64,000 bases of DNA from Deinococcus gobiensis I-0 (lineage in GTDB: Bacteria > Deinococcota > Deinococci > Deinococcales > Deinococcaceae), in assembly GCF_000252445.1 (NCBI RefSeq), contig NC_017790.1, positions 1,284,501 through 1,348,500 of the forward strand, read 5' to 3'. Each line of letters starts with the position of its first letter. Positions within the stretch are counted from its first letter, which is position 1. A program made the translations under genes and the position numbers. A model generated the notes under the pieces. It was not told where the DNA came from, did not search any database, and saw only the letters and a program-made list of their open reading frames with translations. Of the stretch, positions 12,644 to 21,941 are shown in pieces.

Positions 12644-13255
12644 TCACACGCTCACCAGCCCCAGGGCGATGCCGCGCGCCACCGCCCCCGCGCGGCTCTG
12701 CACGCCCAGTTTGGCGTAGAGGGCCTGCACGTGGAACTTGACCGTACTCTCGGACACGCCCAGCTCGCGGGCGGCGCGTTTGTTGCTCAGGCCCGCCGCG
12801 AGCTGCTCCAGCACGTCGCGTTCGCGCGGGGTCAGGCCCACGTCCGCCCCGGCCGTGAGGTCACCCAGGTCGTCCTGGTCGTCAGCCGGGTCCAGCGGCC
12901 CCAGCGCGGCGGGCGGCAGCACGGCCAGCCCCGCCGCCGCGCCCAGCACGCCCGCCAGGAGTTCGGCGGCGGTGGCCTGCGCGCTCAGGGCCGCGAAGCC
13001 GCCCGGCACCCACTCGGCGAGCAGCGCGGCCCACACCGGCGAGCCCAGCGCCACCACGGCCGCCGCCCCGGCGAGGGCCTGCGGCTCGGCCAGCCAGCTG
13101 TCGTCGACGACCAGCACGTCGGCTTCTTCCTCGGGGTCGGTGACCACCCGCACCCCGGCCGAGGCGAGCAGGGCCGAGACCCCCGCCGCGCCGATGCCGG
13201 GGCGCATGACCACGCGCGCGGAGGGCAGGCCGAACGCGGAGGGCAGGGCAGACAT
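12644..13255 (-). CDS. LuxR-family response regulator with degenerate receiver
   Basis: DNA-binding transcription regulator. The C-terminal GerE/LuxR helix-turn-helix is canonical, from [18 protein letters not shown] to the recognition helix [17 protein letters not shown]. The N-terminal part looks like a shrunken receiver: a single VLVVDDSW segment remains where the phospho-acceptor Asp would lie, but the paired acidic residues and conserved Lys are not obvious. Phosphorylation is therefore doubtful. 203 residues. The ATG at 13255 is 5 nt after TAGCAT (complement of 13261-13266). No histidine kinase lies beside it. The neighbouring S1C protease gene ends 62 bp upstream on the same strand. 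Confidence 0.82.
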   Translation of the reverse strand: MSALPSAFGLPSARVVMRPGIGAAGVSALLASAGVRVVTDPEEEADVLVVDDSWLAEPQALAGAAAVVALGSPVWAALLAEWVPGGFAALSAQATAAELLAGVLGAAAGLAVLPPAALGPLDPADDQDDLGDLTAGADVGLTPRERDVLEQLAAGLSNKRAARELGVSESTVKFHVQALYAKLGVQSRAGAVARGIALGLVSV

Positions 13256-13316
13256 GCCCGATGCTAAGGGGCGCGGGCCACCTGTGACCGCCTGGGCCGT
13301 TCCCGCGCCCGGCACC

Positions 13317-14420
13317 TCAGCGCTCCCCGACGGTCAGGGTCACGTCCTGTTCCTCGCCGCCGCGCAGGATGCGGGCCGTGAGGGTCTCGCCGGCGCGGCC
13401 CTGCACCCGCTCCATCAGCTCACGCGGGTGGCGCAGGCCCTCGCCGTCCAGGCTCAGCAGGATGTCCCCGATCTTCAGCCCGGCCTGCGCGGCGGGACTT
13501 CCGGCCTCGACCTGCACGGCGGTCAGGCCCAGTCGGGTGCCCTCGGGCCAGGGGGTGCCCCGGCCCCAGCCGCCCGGGCGCCCGCGCTCGTCACGGCCCC
13601 GGCCGCGTCCGGTCATGCGGGGGTCGCCGTCCTCCCGGTTCCAGGGACCGTGCTTGCCCCAGGGTCCGCCGCCGCGCGGGCCGGGGCCGCCCCAGGGGCC
13701 ACGTTCCCAGGGCCCACGCGGCCCGCGCCCGTCTTCGGGGTTGTGACGGTCATGCTGGGCACCGTCCTGCTCCGTGCCGGACTGGCCCATGTCGGCCTGC
13801 GCCGTATCGGCCTGGGCGGGACCCGGCAGCACGACCGGCTGGGTGGCGAGACCCAGATACCCGCGCGGCACGCGGCCGGTCTGGGCGAGCAGGTCGGCGA
13901 CCTTCAGGGCGCGGGCGGCGGGCACGGCCAGCAGGCCCCGGCGCGGGGTGCCGGCGTTCAGCACGCCGACCAGGGCGCCGCGCACGTCCACCAGCGCGCC
14001 TCCGCTGATTCCCGGAAAGGGCTCGGCGCCCGCCGGCAGCCAGCCGCGCTCGGTGCCCGCGTGCCGCACCAGGCCCAGGGACGCCTGGGGGCCACGTTCG
14101 GGGCGACCGACCGCCAGCAGCAGTTCGCCCACGCGGGGGGCTGGGCCGGTGCTCAGGGCGGGCAGATTCAGGTCCTCTACGCGCAGCAGGGCGAGGTCGC
14201 TGCCGGGGTCGCGGCCCACCACGCTGGCGCCCAGGCGGCGGCCGTCGGGGGTGCCCACCGTCACCTCGTCGCCGTGCAGCACGTGTGCCACGGTCAGGAT
14301 GAGGTCCTTGCCCACCACGCTGCCGCTGATGGGGCGCATGGCATGGACGGTCACGAGGCTGGCGGCCGCCGCTTCGACGGTATCGGCCAGTTGGCTGGAA
14401 AATTCGGAAAGATTCGTCAT
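13317..14420 (-). CDS. S1C-type serine protease with PDZ domain and Gly/Pro/Arg-rich linker
   Basis: Trypsin-fold HtrA/Deg-like protein. The catalytic His lies in TVAHVLHG, the Asp in GSDLALLRV and the Ser in [10 protein letters not shown], where GNSGGP is more usual. A C-terminal PDZ domain ([20 protein letters not shown], about residues 290-365) follows. Two things are odd. There is no signal peptide or membrane anchor ([11 protein letters not shown]), whereas most HtrA proteins are exported. Protease and PDZ are joined by about 80 residues of low-complexity sequence rich in G, P, R and repeated GPW. 367 residues. The ATG at 14420 is 6 nt after CACCCT. Activity is likely but the location is uncertain. 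Confidence 0.85.
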   Translation of the reverse strand: MTNLSEFSSQLADTVEAAAASLVTVHAMRPISGSVVGKDLILTVAHVLHGDEVTVGTPDGRRLGASVVGRDPGSDLALLRVEDLNLPALSTGPAPRVGELLLAVGRPERGPQASLGLVRHAGTERGWLPAGAEPFPGISGGALVDVRGALVGVLNAGTPRRGLLAVPAARALKVADLLAQTGRVPRGYLGLATQPVVLPGPAQADTAQADMGQSGTEQDGAQHDRHNPEDGRGPRGPWERGPWGGPGPRGGGPWGKHGPWNREDGDPRMTGRGRGRDERGRPGGWGRGTPWPEGTRLGLTAVQVEAGSPAAQAGLKIGDILLSLDGEGLRHPRELMERVQGRAGETLTARILRGGEEQDVTLTVGER

Positions 14421-14460
14421 GCCCCTAGGGTGCGCTTCCCCGGCAAAAACCGCGCCCGGC

Positions 14461-14511
14461 AAACGGAGAGGCCCCCACCCTGGCCGGATGGGGGGGCCGG
14501 GATGGGGGCCT
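14461..14511 (-). terminator. Weak terminator after the HTH gene
   Basis: AGGCCCCCA (14469-14477) pairs with TGGGGGCCT (14503-14511), giving a stable hairpin. On the minus strand it is followed by CTCCGTTT, a short T-tract. It separates the HTH gene from the S1C protease gene downstream. Confidence 0.45.
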
Positions 14512-14523
14512 GGGCGGGGCGGC

Positions 14524-14892
14524 CTAGCGGGCGGCGGCCCAGTCGCGCAGATACGCCGCGACCAGCTCGCTCACGTTCACGCCCTCGCGCTCGGCCCGGG
14601 CGAGTTGCGCGGCCTTTTCCTCGCGCGTCATGGGCAGCCATAGCGCCACGTATTCCTGCCCGTCTTCCAGCTTGTACTCGCCGCCCTGTTCGTCGCGTTG
14701 CACGGTTCCCTGGGTCATCTGTTCCTCCTGACCGGCCTGCATCAGCCAGTCCACCACGCGCGCTTTCAGAAAGCGCCACTCGCGCCCGACCTTGCGGCCC
14801 GGCAGTTCGCCGCCGCGCACCAGGGCGTAGGCGGTCGTCTCGCTCACCTTCAGGAAGGCGGCCAATTCTTCGAGGGTCAGGACTTCATCCAT
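14524..14892 (-). CDS. Small excisionase-type helix-turn-helix regulator
   Basis: Residues 1-50 form an HTH_17 (excisionase/MerR-like winged) domain: LTLEELAAFLKVSETTAYALV, then the wing GELPGRKVGREWRF and the helix ARVVDWL. The remaining 70 residues carry a Glu-rich segment and a C-terminal MTREEKAAQLARAEREGVN ... YLRDWAAAR that resembles a ribbon-helix-helix or AbrB-like tail. 122 residues. No phage or integrase genes are near, so a transcriptional role is likelier than excision. The ATG is 6 nt after CACAAT. A perfect inverted repeat lies inside the promoter spacer, pointing to autoregulation. Confidence 0.8.
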   Translation of the reverse strand: MDEVLTLEELAAFLKVSETTAYALVRGGELPGRKVGREWRFLKARVVDWLMQAGQEEQMTQGTVQRDEQGGEYKLEDGQEYVALWLPMTREEKAAQLARAEREGVNVSELVAAYLRDWAAAR

Positions 14893-14898
14893 GCCCCG

Positions 14899-14928
14899 AT
14901 TGTGCCACCTGCCGTCAGGTGAGGTCAT
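14899..14928 (-). promoter_or_regulatory. Promoter with operator-like palindrome in the spacer
   Basis: On the minus strand, ATGACC (14923-14928) and CACAAT (14899-14904) form a promoter with an 18-nt spacer. The spacer is almost filled by CACCTG-CCGT-CAGGTG (14906-14921 on the plus strand). The start codon of the HTH gene follows 6 nt after the -10. The likely ligand is the HTH protein itself. Confidence 0.55.
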
Positions 14929-15003
14929 CTTGCGGTATCTGGCGACAAAGTTCAAGTGGTTGCTGGCAGTTGCCGCAAGTTGGCATGAATTAAACTGCGT
15001 GCC

Positions 15004-15396
15004 ATGTCCCTGACCCTCTCGGTCCTGAGCGGCGAGTACGCCGTATGCCAGCTTCCCGAAGCCGCCGCGCCGCCCGCCTGGGCCCTGTCCGGCGAGCTGT
15101 GGACCCTGACCCGTGCGCCCGGCGAACTGTCCGTGGTGTGCGGCGCCGCGCAGGTGCCTGCCGGGGTCCGCGCCCAGAAGGGCTGGGCGGCGCTGCGGCT
15201 GCACGGCCCTTTCGAGTTCACGCTGACCGGCGTCCTGGCGGGCGTGCTGAACCCCCTGCGGGACGCCGGCGTGGGCATCTTCGCGCTGTCCACCTTCGAC
15301 ACCGACTACGTGCTCGTCGCGCAGGAGCGGCTGCCGGACGCCGTGGCGGCCCTGCGCGCGGCGGGCCACACCGTCAGCCAGACGGTCAGAAGGTAA
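15004..15396 (+). CDS. ACT-domain protein (CASTOR-like)
   Basis: Small protein with an ACT-type regulatory fold. Landmarks are the WTLTRAPGELSVVC strand, WAALRLHGPFEFTLTGVLA, and the ligand-site-like GVGIFALSTFDTDYVLV. Such proteins bind amino acids; no catalytic domain is attached. 130 residues. The ATG at 15004 is 7 nt after TAAACT, leaderless. It diverges from the HTH gene across a 111-bp spacer that also holds TTGCGG ... CCGCAA half-sites. Its last 11 bp overlap the convergent GNAT gene. Confidence 0.83.
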   Translation: MSLTLSVLSGEYAVCQLPEAAAPPAWALSGELWTLTRAPGELSVVCGAAQVPAGVRAQKGWAALRLHGPFEFTLTGVLAGVLNPLRDAGVGIFALSTFDTDYVLVAQERLPDAVAALRAAGHTVSQTVRR

Positions 15397-15892
15397 AGGC
15401 GTCCCGCGTGAGGTGGTAGCGCCACACCGGTACCCGCTCGCCCCGGTAGAGGTCCGGTTCGCCCTCGCCGGCGCGCACGAAGCCCAGGCGGCGCATCAGC
15501 GCGTGCGAGCGGGCATTGGGGGCGTGGACCTCAGCCCGGACCTCCAGCAGCCCCAGCGGCCCGAAGGCGTGCGCGAGCATCAGCCGCCCGGCGCGCGTGC
15601 CCCGGCCCTGGCCCCAGGCGGCGGGGTCGCCCAGCGCGATGCCGAACTCGCCCGAGGTGCGGGTCAGGTCCGCGAGGTCCGTGTACCCGATCAGGCGGCC
15701 GTCTTCCTCGATGCCCAGGCGCAGGAAGTCCGGCCCTACCCCTGCCATGACCGTCAGCCAGTGGCGGCGTAGCACCCGCTCGCTCAGACCGGGGGTCCAG
15801 CCGTTCGCCAGACAGAACTCGCGGTCCTGGCCCCAGCGCGCGGCCGTGCCCTCGTCGCCGGGCCGCAGGGGGCGCAGGCTCAGGTCGGCCAC
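15386..15892 (-). CDS. GNAT-family N-acetyltransferase (RimJ/RimL type)
   Basis: Acetyl-CoA-dependent acyltransferase. It shows the RimJ/RimL pattern: [11 protein letters not shown] at the start, IGYTDLADL and the [18 protein letters not shown] pyrophosphate-binding loop, then [21 protein letters not shown] near the C-terminus. 168 residues. The GTG at 15892 lies within the last 13 nt of the upstream oxidoreductase gene, implying co-translation. The acceptor substrate is unknown. Confidence 0.85.
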   Translation of the reverse strand: MADLSLRPLRPGDEGTAARWGQDREFCLANGWTPGLSERVLRRHWLTVMAGVGPDFLRLGIEEDGRLIGYTDLADLTRTSGEFGIALGDPAAWGQGRGTRAGRLMLAHAFGPLGLLEVRAEVHAPNARSHALMRRLGFVRAGEGEPDLYRGERVPVWRYHLTRDAFTF

Positions 15893-16914
15893 AGATGGTC
15901 CAGGAGGTCGGCGGCGGTGCCCTCGCGCCCCAGCCGGTAGCCCTCGCCCGCCCAGAGGCTCAGGACGCCGGCCTCGCCCGCCCTGGCCCCGGCGGCGCGC
16001 AGCTCGCGGGTCAGGGCGTTCTGGTACGGGTAGGGCAGGGGCGCACGCACGGCCGCGCTCAGGGCGTTGACCAGCCCGCGTGCCGGACGACCGCTGAAAC
16101 TGCGGGTCAGGCCGGTGGGGGCCATGCCCGCCGCCAGCGCCGCGCGGTAGGGGGCGGAGGTGCCCGCCTCGTCGGCCCGCAGGAAGGCCGTGCCGCACTG
16201 CGCGAGGCTGGCCCCGGCGTCCAGCGCGGCCTGTATGTCCGCGTGGATCATCAGGCCGCCCGCCGCGATCACGGGCACGTCCAGGGCCGCCGCCGCGCGC
16301 CGGGTCAGGTCCAGAGTGCCGGCCAGCTCGTCGCCCGCGTCCTCCCAGCCACCCCGGTGCCCGCCAGCCGCCCCGCCCTGCACGACCACGGCGTCTACGC
16401 CGTCCCGGGCGAGTTGCCGCGCCTCGTCCAGCCCGGTCGCCGTGCCGAGACTCAGGATGCCCCGGGCGCGCAGGGCCGCGAGCTGCCCGGCATCCAGCCG
16501 CCCGAAGGCGAACGAGAAGACGGCGGGCCGCGCCTCCAGCACCGCCGCGAACTGCCCCGCGAAGTCCTCGGCGGCCCGGGCGGGCAGGGTGGGCGGGGTC
16601 AGCCCCAGCGCCGCGCAGAAGGGCGCGAGTTCGGCTGCCGCCGCCCCGACCTGGGCCGGGGTCGGCGGTGCGGGGTGGCCCGGCGCGAACAGGTTCACGG
16701 CGAAGGGCCGGGCGGTCCGGGCGCGGAGGTCGGCGACCGCCTCCGTGATCTGCCCCGACGTCAGGTAGGCGGCGCCCAGGCTGCCCAGCCCGCCCGCCTC
16801 CGAGACGGCGGCGGCCAGCGCGGGCGTGCCGATGCCCCCCGCCATCGGCGCGAGGACCACCGGGCGCGTGAGGCCCAGGCGGCGTGCCAGGGCACTGGAG
16901 ACCTGGGGGGTCAT
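15880..16914 (-). CDS. Nitronate monooxygenase / FabK-like flavin oxidoreductase
   Basis: FMN-dependent TIM-barrel enzyme of the 2-nitropropane dioxygenase/enoyl-ACP-reductase-II family. Flavin-binding landmarks are [13 protein letters not shown] at the N-terminus, [14 protein letters not shown] (about residues 170-190) with the His used as catalytic base in nitronate monooxygenases, and VIAAGGLM. 344 residues. The ATG overlaps the preceding stop (ATGA at 16911-16914). Nitronate oxidation and enoyl reduction cannot be told apart from this sequence, though the GGHRG motif favours nitronate monooxygenase. Confidence 0.87.
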   Translation of the reverse strand: MTPQVSSALARRLGLTRPVVLAPMAGGIGTPALAAAVSEAGGLGSLGAAYLTSGQITEAVADLRARTARPFAVNLFAPGHPAPPTPAQVGAAAAELAPFCAALGLTPPTLPARAAEDFAGQFAAVLEARPAVFSFAFGRLDAGQLAALRARGILSLGTATGLDEARQLARDGVDAVVVQGGAAGGHRGGWEDAGDELAGTLDLTRRAAAALDVPVIAAGGLMIHADIQAALDAGASLAQCGTAFLRADEAGTSAPYRAALAAGMAPTGLTRSFSGRPARGLVNALSAAVRAPLPYPYQNALTRELRAAGARAGEAGVLSLWAGEGYRLGREGTAADLLDHLWPT

Positions 16915-17384
16915 GACCGCACCGCGCCTCCCCGGATCCAGCCCAGGGCCAGCGGCATGACGCGCGGCAGCACGACCAGCGACTGGAGCGGCACGGCGAT
17001 GAGGGTGACGACCAGGGTCACGACCGGCAGCGGCACGCGGCCCAGCAGGGCGGGCAGCGTCGCCAGCAGTACGGCCGTGATGAGCGGATAGGTGCAGGCC
17101 CACACGACCAGCGCCGTGCGGTAGCGTGCCCGGCCGTGCAGCACCGGAAAGCGCACCCAGCCCCCGCCGGTCAGCCGCTCGACGAGCGGGAACACCACGA
17201 ACTGCGTCAGCGGCACCAGGATCGCCGTCAGGATCAGGGCGCTGACGGGGGTGGGCACGCGGCCCAGCAGCAGCGGCCCCAGCACGAGCAGCAGCAGCGT
17301 GATCGCCGGGTAGATGCCCAGCCAGCGCGCGACCATCAGCCTCAGCGGCGAGGTGGTGAAGGGAGGAGGGCTGGGCGCGGACAC
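16911..17384 (-). CDS. Internally duplicated four-helix membrane protein
   Basis: I see two copies of one two-helix unit. Each copy reads W..-YP-IT--L------LLGRVP-PV--L--T---VPL---VV-P, followed 12-15 residues later by a tryptophan. Copy one covers about residues 20-78 and copy two about 93-151. The unit resembles the membrane tail attached to some antibiotic-biosynthesis-monooxygenase-domain proteins, but that catalytic domain is absent here. 157 residues. The GTG start at 17384 is 6 nt after TAGGAT. The gene is translationally coupled to the downstream flavin oxidoreductase. Function unknown. Confidence 0.78.
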   Translation of the reverse strand: MSAPSPPPFTTSPLRLMVARWLGIYPAITLLLLVLGPLLLGRVPTPVSALILTAILVPLTQFVVFPLVERLTGGGWVRFPVLHGRARYRTALVVWACTYPLITAVLLATLPALLGRVPLPVVTLVVTLIAVPLQSLVVLPRVMPLALGWIRGGAVRS

Positions 17385-17472
17385 GGGCGCATCCTACCCG
17401 GCGGCCGAGCGGCGCGTCTGTCGCCTGGCTCCCGGCAGCGGCGCGTCCGGGGGCGTAGCCTGCGCGGCGAGC

Positions 17473-18390
17473 ATGACCCTTCCCGACTTTCCCCGTGCCT
17501 GGACCGCCTACCGCCGCGCGGCCTACCTGACCGGGCCGTCGCCCCGCCGCCAGTTCCTGCCGCGCGAGGTGCTGCTGGGCCTGCTGCGGCAGGTCGAGGA
17601 GCGGCTGCCCCTGCTCGACGCCCCCGACCTGCCCTGGACACTGGCGGGGCGCGTCCACGACGCCGAGTACCTGCGGCGCTGGCGCGCGGGCGAGGTCACG
17701 CGGGCCGAGGAGCGGGCGATGGGCTTCGCCTGGACCCCCGGCATCGTCGCGCGTGGCCTGGGCAGCTCGGGCGCGACGCTGGCCGCTACCCGCGACGCGC
17801 TGGCGGGCGGGCTGGGCCTGAACCTCGGCGGCGGCACCCACCACGCCTACGCGGGGCACGCCGAGGGGTTCTCCTTCCTGAACGACGTGGCGATCTCGGC
17901 GCGCTGGCTGTTGGACCACGCGCATGCCCGGCGCATCCTGATCCTCGACCTGGACGTGCATCAGGGCAACGGCACGGCCAGCCTCTTCGCGGGTGAGAGT
18001 CGGGTGCTGACCGTCAGCGTCCACGCGGCCCGCAACTACCCGTTCGACAAGGAGACTAGCGGCCTGGACGTGAATCTGCCCGACGGCACCGGGGACGCCG
18101 AGTACCTCGCGGCGCTGGACACCCGGGTCGCTCCGGTGGTGGCCGCCTTCCGGCCCGACTTCGTGTACTACCTCGCGGGGGCCGACGTGCTGGCGGGCGA
18201 CCAGCTCGGCCGCCTGGCCCTGAGCCTGGACGGAGTGCGGGCCCGCGACGAGCGGGTCTTCCGCTGGGCGGCGCGGGCCCGGCTGCCCCTGGTGATGGTC
18301 ACGGCCGGGGGTTACCACCGCGAGCCGGAGCAGCTCGTACGGGCGCGGCTGGGTACGGTCGAGGCGGCGCTGGCGGCCTATGTCCGGTAG
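17473..18390 (+). CDS. Histone-deacetylase-family zinc deacylase
   Basis: Member of the HDAC/AcuC/acetylpolyamine-amidohydrolase family. The active-site set is intact: [20 protein letters not shown] (paired His and following residues), [12 protein letters not shown] (zinc Asp and His) and [15 protein letters not shown] (third zinc Asp). 305 residues. Predicted to remove acyl groups from lysine or polyamines. The ATG at 17473 is 11 nt after TAGCCT (17456-17461). It diverges from the duplicated membrane protein gene. Confidence 0.9.
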   Translation: MTLPDFPRAWTAYRRAAYLTGPSPRRQFLPREVLLGLLRQVEERLPLLDAPDLPWTLAGRVHDAEYLRRWRAGEVTRAEERAMGFAWTPGIVARGLGSSGATLAATRDALAGGLGLNLGGGTHHAYAGHAEGFSFLNDVAISARWLLDHAHARRILILDLDVHQGNGTASLFAGESRVLTVSVHAARNYPFDKETSGLDVNLPDGTGDAEYLAALDTRVAPVVAAFRPDFVYYLAGADVLAGDQLGRLALSLDGVRARDERVFRWAARARLPLVMVTAGGYHREPEQLVRARLGTVEAALAAYVR

Positions 18391-18690
18391 CGCGGAGAGC
18401 ACCGGCAGTTCAGGCTCGGTGGCCCGGTACAGGACCTGGCGAGCGAGGGGATCGGAGCCCGGGAGCTCGTAACTGCCTGGGGGCGTCGGGGTGAATCTGG
18501 TCCTGCGCCGGACGCACTGGCGGACCGTCCGGATGGGCAGGGCCGGGTGGTGCAGCCGTCAAGCTGGCCGGCGCCCGTGGCCCGGACAGAGGAAACCGCG
18601 AGCAGGGGAACTGTCCGTGTCCAGTCCTGTTTCCGGCACGCTCTCCGGGAAGGGCTGGTGCGCGGCGGCTGAACCCGGGGCCGGACGCGG
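18391..18690. other. 300-bp spacer with no gene recognised
   Basis: Between the deacylase stop and the prfC promoter I find no reading frame with natural composition or a ribosome binding site. There is no recognisable RNA fold of the RNase P, SRP, tmRNA or 6S type. It is GC-rich with several short hairpins such as CGGACGCACTGGCGGACCGTCCG near 18510-18532. Confidence 0.5.
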
Positions 18691-18802
18691 TACACTGTGG
18701 GCATGACCGTTCTCCTCACGCCCCCCTAGCGAGAGTCGAGAACGCGCGTTTTTCCCAGAATCCAAGCCATCTCGGGCCGTTCCCAGGCCCGCCGGAGTTT
18801 CC
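18691..18802 (+). promoter_or_regulatory. prfC leader: promoter, leader ORF and hairpin before the Shine-Dalgarno
   Basis: TACACT (18691-18696) is the -10. The first ATG, 6 nt on, opens an eight-codon ORF (18703-18729). A five-T run follows an AACGCGCG segment (18741-18753). Then CGGGCC (18773-18778) pairs with GGCCCG (18786-18791) around a 7-nt loop. This hairpin ends about 2 nt before the GGAG (18794-18797) that serves the prfC ATG at 18803. The order leader ORF, possible weak pause/terminator, hairpin next to the Shine-Dalgarno is that of a translation-sensing attenuator; this role is inference. Confidence 0.5.
18703..18729 (+). CDS. Leader peptide of prfC ending Pro-Pro-stop
   Basis: Eight codons, MTVLLTPP, then TAG. 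The ATG sits exactly 6 nt after TACACT, the leaderless geometry of proven genes in this window. The last two sense codons are CCC CCC directly before the stop. It is known that termination is slow after C-terminal proline, especially Pro-Pro. The next gene encodes RF3, which recycles release factors. A role in sensing termination efficiency and adjusting RF3 synthesis is my inference. Confidence 0.5.
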   Translation: MTVLLTPP

Positions 18803-20392
<1,590 letters not shown>

Positions 20393-20445
20393 TCTCCCAG
20401 CCGCCTGAAAGACTGGCGTGACGCCCACAGGCGCATCCTCGGCGG

Positions 20446-21012
20446 GTGCGTCTGCTGCGTTCCCTCTGTCTCGCCCTGTGCCTGGGGTCGGCCGCGTCCG
20501 CGGCCTCTGCGCCCGTTCCCACCGGCTATACCCTCCAGGGCGTGCCGCTCATCCGCCAGACCTACAACGCCTGCGGCCCGGCGAGCATCACGCAGGTGCT
20601 GGGGTATTTCGGATTGAAGGTCGCCCTGGCCGATGTGAGCCGCCTGACCCGCCCCACCGAGCGCTCGTACATGACCGCCCAGGCCATCGTGGACTTCGCG
20701 CCGCAGGTCGGCATGGAGGCGCGGCTGTACTCGGGCGGCTCGCTCGCCACCGTGCGCGCGGCCATCCGTCAGGGCCTGCCCCTGATCGCCCTGCAATCGC
20801 ACATTCCGCGTGCGGGTACCGTCATTCCCCACTGGCGCGTGGTCGTGGGCTATGACGACGCCGCAGCCCAGGTCGAACTCATGGACCCGCTGCTGGGCCA
20901 CGTGGCGATGGGGTACGCCGACTTTACGCGCGTGTGGGCCGACCACAGGGGCCAGTTCGCGGTGTTGTACCCCCCGCAACTGCGGGCGCGCGTGCGGGCG
21001 ACGGTGGGGTAG
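20446..21012 (+). CDS. Secreted C39-like papain-fold peptidase
   Basis: Signal peptide ([18 protein letters not shown]) followed by a peptidase C39-like domain. The catalytic Cys is in [13 protein letters not shown], the His in [12 protein letters not shown] and the Asp in VELMDPL, the family order. 188 residues. C39 domains usually lead bacteriocin ABC exporters; here the domain stands alone and is exported, with no transporter or double-glycine peptide gene nearby. The GTG at 20446 is 6 nt after CATCCT. Confidence 0.82.
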   Translation: MRLLRSLCLALCLGSAASAASAPVPTGYTLQGVPLIRQTYNACGPASITQVLGYFGLKVALADVSRLTRPTERSYMTAQAIVDFAPQVGMEARLYSGGSLATVRAAIRQGLPLIALQSHIPRAGTVIPHWRVVVGYDDAAAQVELMDPLLGHVAMGYADFTRVWADHRGQFAVLYPPQLRARVRATVG

Positions 21013-21038
21013 GGAGAGGGGGAAGAGACGAGGGGCGG

Positions 21039-21782
21039 CTAGGAGCCGCATCCCCCGCCGCCGCACCCACTCCCGCAGCCGGCCCCGCCGCCGTCGCTGC
21101 TGCCGCACCCCCCACCGTCTGTGTTGCCGCCGTCGCCGCCCAGATCCAGGCCGAACAGCACCAGCCCGCCGGCCCCGGCCGCGCCGTCGCCGGGCCTGGA
21201 GTGGCCCCCCCGGCGGCCGAGCAGGACCGCCAGGGCCAGAATGCCGAAGACCAGGGCAGTCGGCAGCAGGAACAGGAGCGTGCCGGTGAGGACGCTGCCC
21301 CCCAGGCCCAGCACCGCCGCGCCGACCACCCAGCCCCACAGGCCGCCCGGTGCGGGCCGCTGCGCCGGATTCGTAGCGGGTATCGCCGGGCGGGGCCAGC
21401 AGGTGGCCGGTGCCGCCTCGCCGAAGGTGCGCTCGTACAGCGCCAGCGTGTCCAGATACTGTTCCCGCAGCCGGGCCGCGTCCCCCGGGTCGCCGGTACC
21501 GGGCTCGTGGTGCAGCGGTGCAGGCAGTAGTGCCTGAAACCCGCCCCAGTAGTCGCGGGTGAACATCAGGTGGGTGTGCCACACCTCGTCTACAGCGGGC
21601 GAGGGGGTCACGGGCCGGCCCAGCGTGGCGAGATACACGAAGCGGCGGTACTCGGTCTCGGCCTGCTCCGCGAAGGCGGCGCTCCAGCCGTGTTCGCGCA
21701 TCAGGCGGGCGCGAAGGCCGTCGGGGAGGGGCCAGGTGTTGAGGTCGGGATTGGGAGTCGGTCTGCCGCTGTGGATGGTCAT
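21039..21782 (-). CDS. GRDP-like protein with membrane segment and Gly/Cys tail
   Basis: The N-terminal 120 residues match the glycine-rich-domain-protein (DUF1399-like) pattern, including EYRRFVYLATLG and VDEVWHTHLMFTRDYW. A proline-rich stretch leads to two hydrophobic helices (about residues 145-190). The last 45 residues are almost only Gly, Cys, Ser and Asp (GGGCGSSDGGGAGCGSGC). The tail recalls the glycine-cysteine tails of TIGR04222-type membrane proteins. 247 residues. The ATG at 21782 has CTGGAGG upstream. Function unknown. Confidence 0.75.
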   Translation of the reverse strand: MTIHSGRPTPNPDLNTWPLPDGLRARLMREHGWSAAFAEQAETEYRRFVYLATLGRPVTPSPAVDEVWHTHLMFTRDYWGGFQALLPAPLHHEPGTGDPGDAARLREQYLDTLALYERTFGEAAPATCWPRPAIPATNPAQRPAPGGLWGWVVGAAVLGLGGSVLTGTLLFLLPTALVFGILALAVLLGRRGGHSRPGDGAAGAGGLVLFGLDLGGDGGNTDGGGCGSSDGGGAGCGSGCGGGGCGS

Positions 21783-21887
21783 CGTTGCCTCCAGGGATTC
21801 GTTTCGGCGGTGCGTATGCGGGGTCTCGGTGGTGTCGCCATCGTCGGTGGGCTGTGTCAGGCGCAGGTCAGCCGCCCCCGACCGGCC

Positions 21888-21924
21888 ACAACAGAAGAGC
21901 GGCCCGCCTCGTCGGGGGCCGCTC
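21888..21924 (-). terminator. Intrinsic terminator of the S41 protease gene
   Basis: GAGCGGCCC and GGGCCGCTC (21897-21905 and 21916-21924) form a 9-bp stem. On the minus strand it is followed by TTCTGTTGT. It lies about 18 nt after the stop of the S41 peptidase gene. Confidence 0.75.
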
Positions 21925-21941
21925 GGTCGTGCGTTCCGGAT

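Noticed and set aside
14524..14892. Excisionase of an integrated element
   Set aside because: The HTH_17 fold is excisionase-like, but there is no integrase, attachment repeat or phage gene nearby, and the gene has an autoregulatory promoter.
18391..18690. Possible structured RNA (SRP, RNase P or 6S type) in the 300-bp spacer before prfC
   Set aside because: None of the conserved core motifs (GGAA loop with its internal bulge, P4 sequences, open-promoter-like bubble) can be found.
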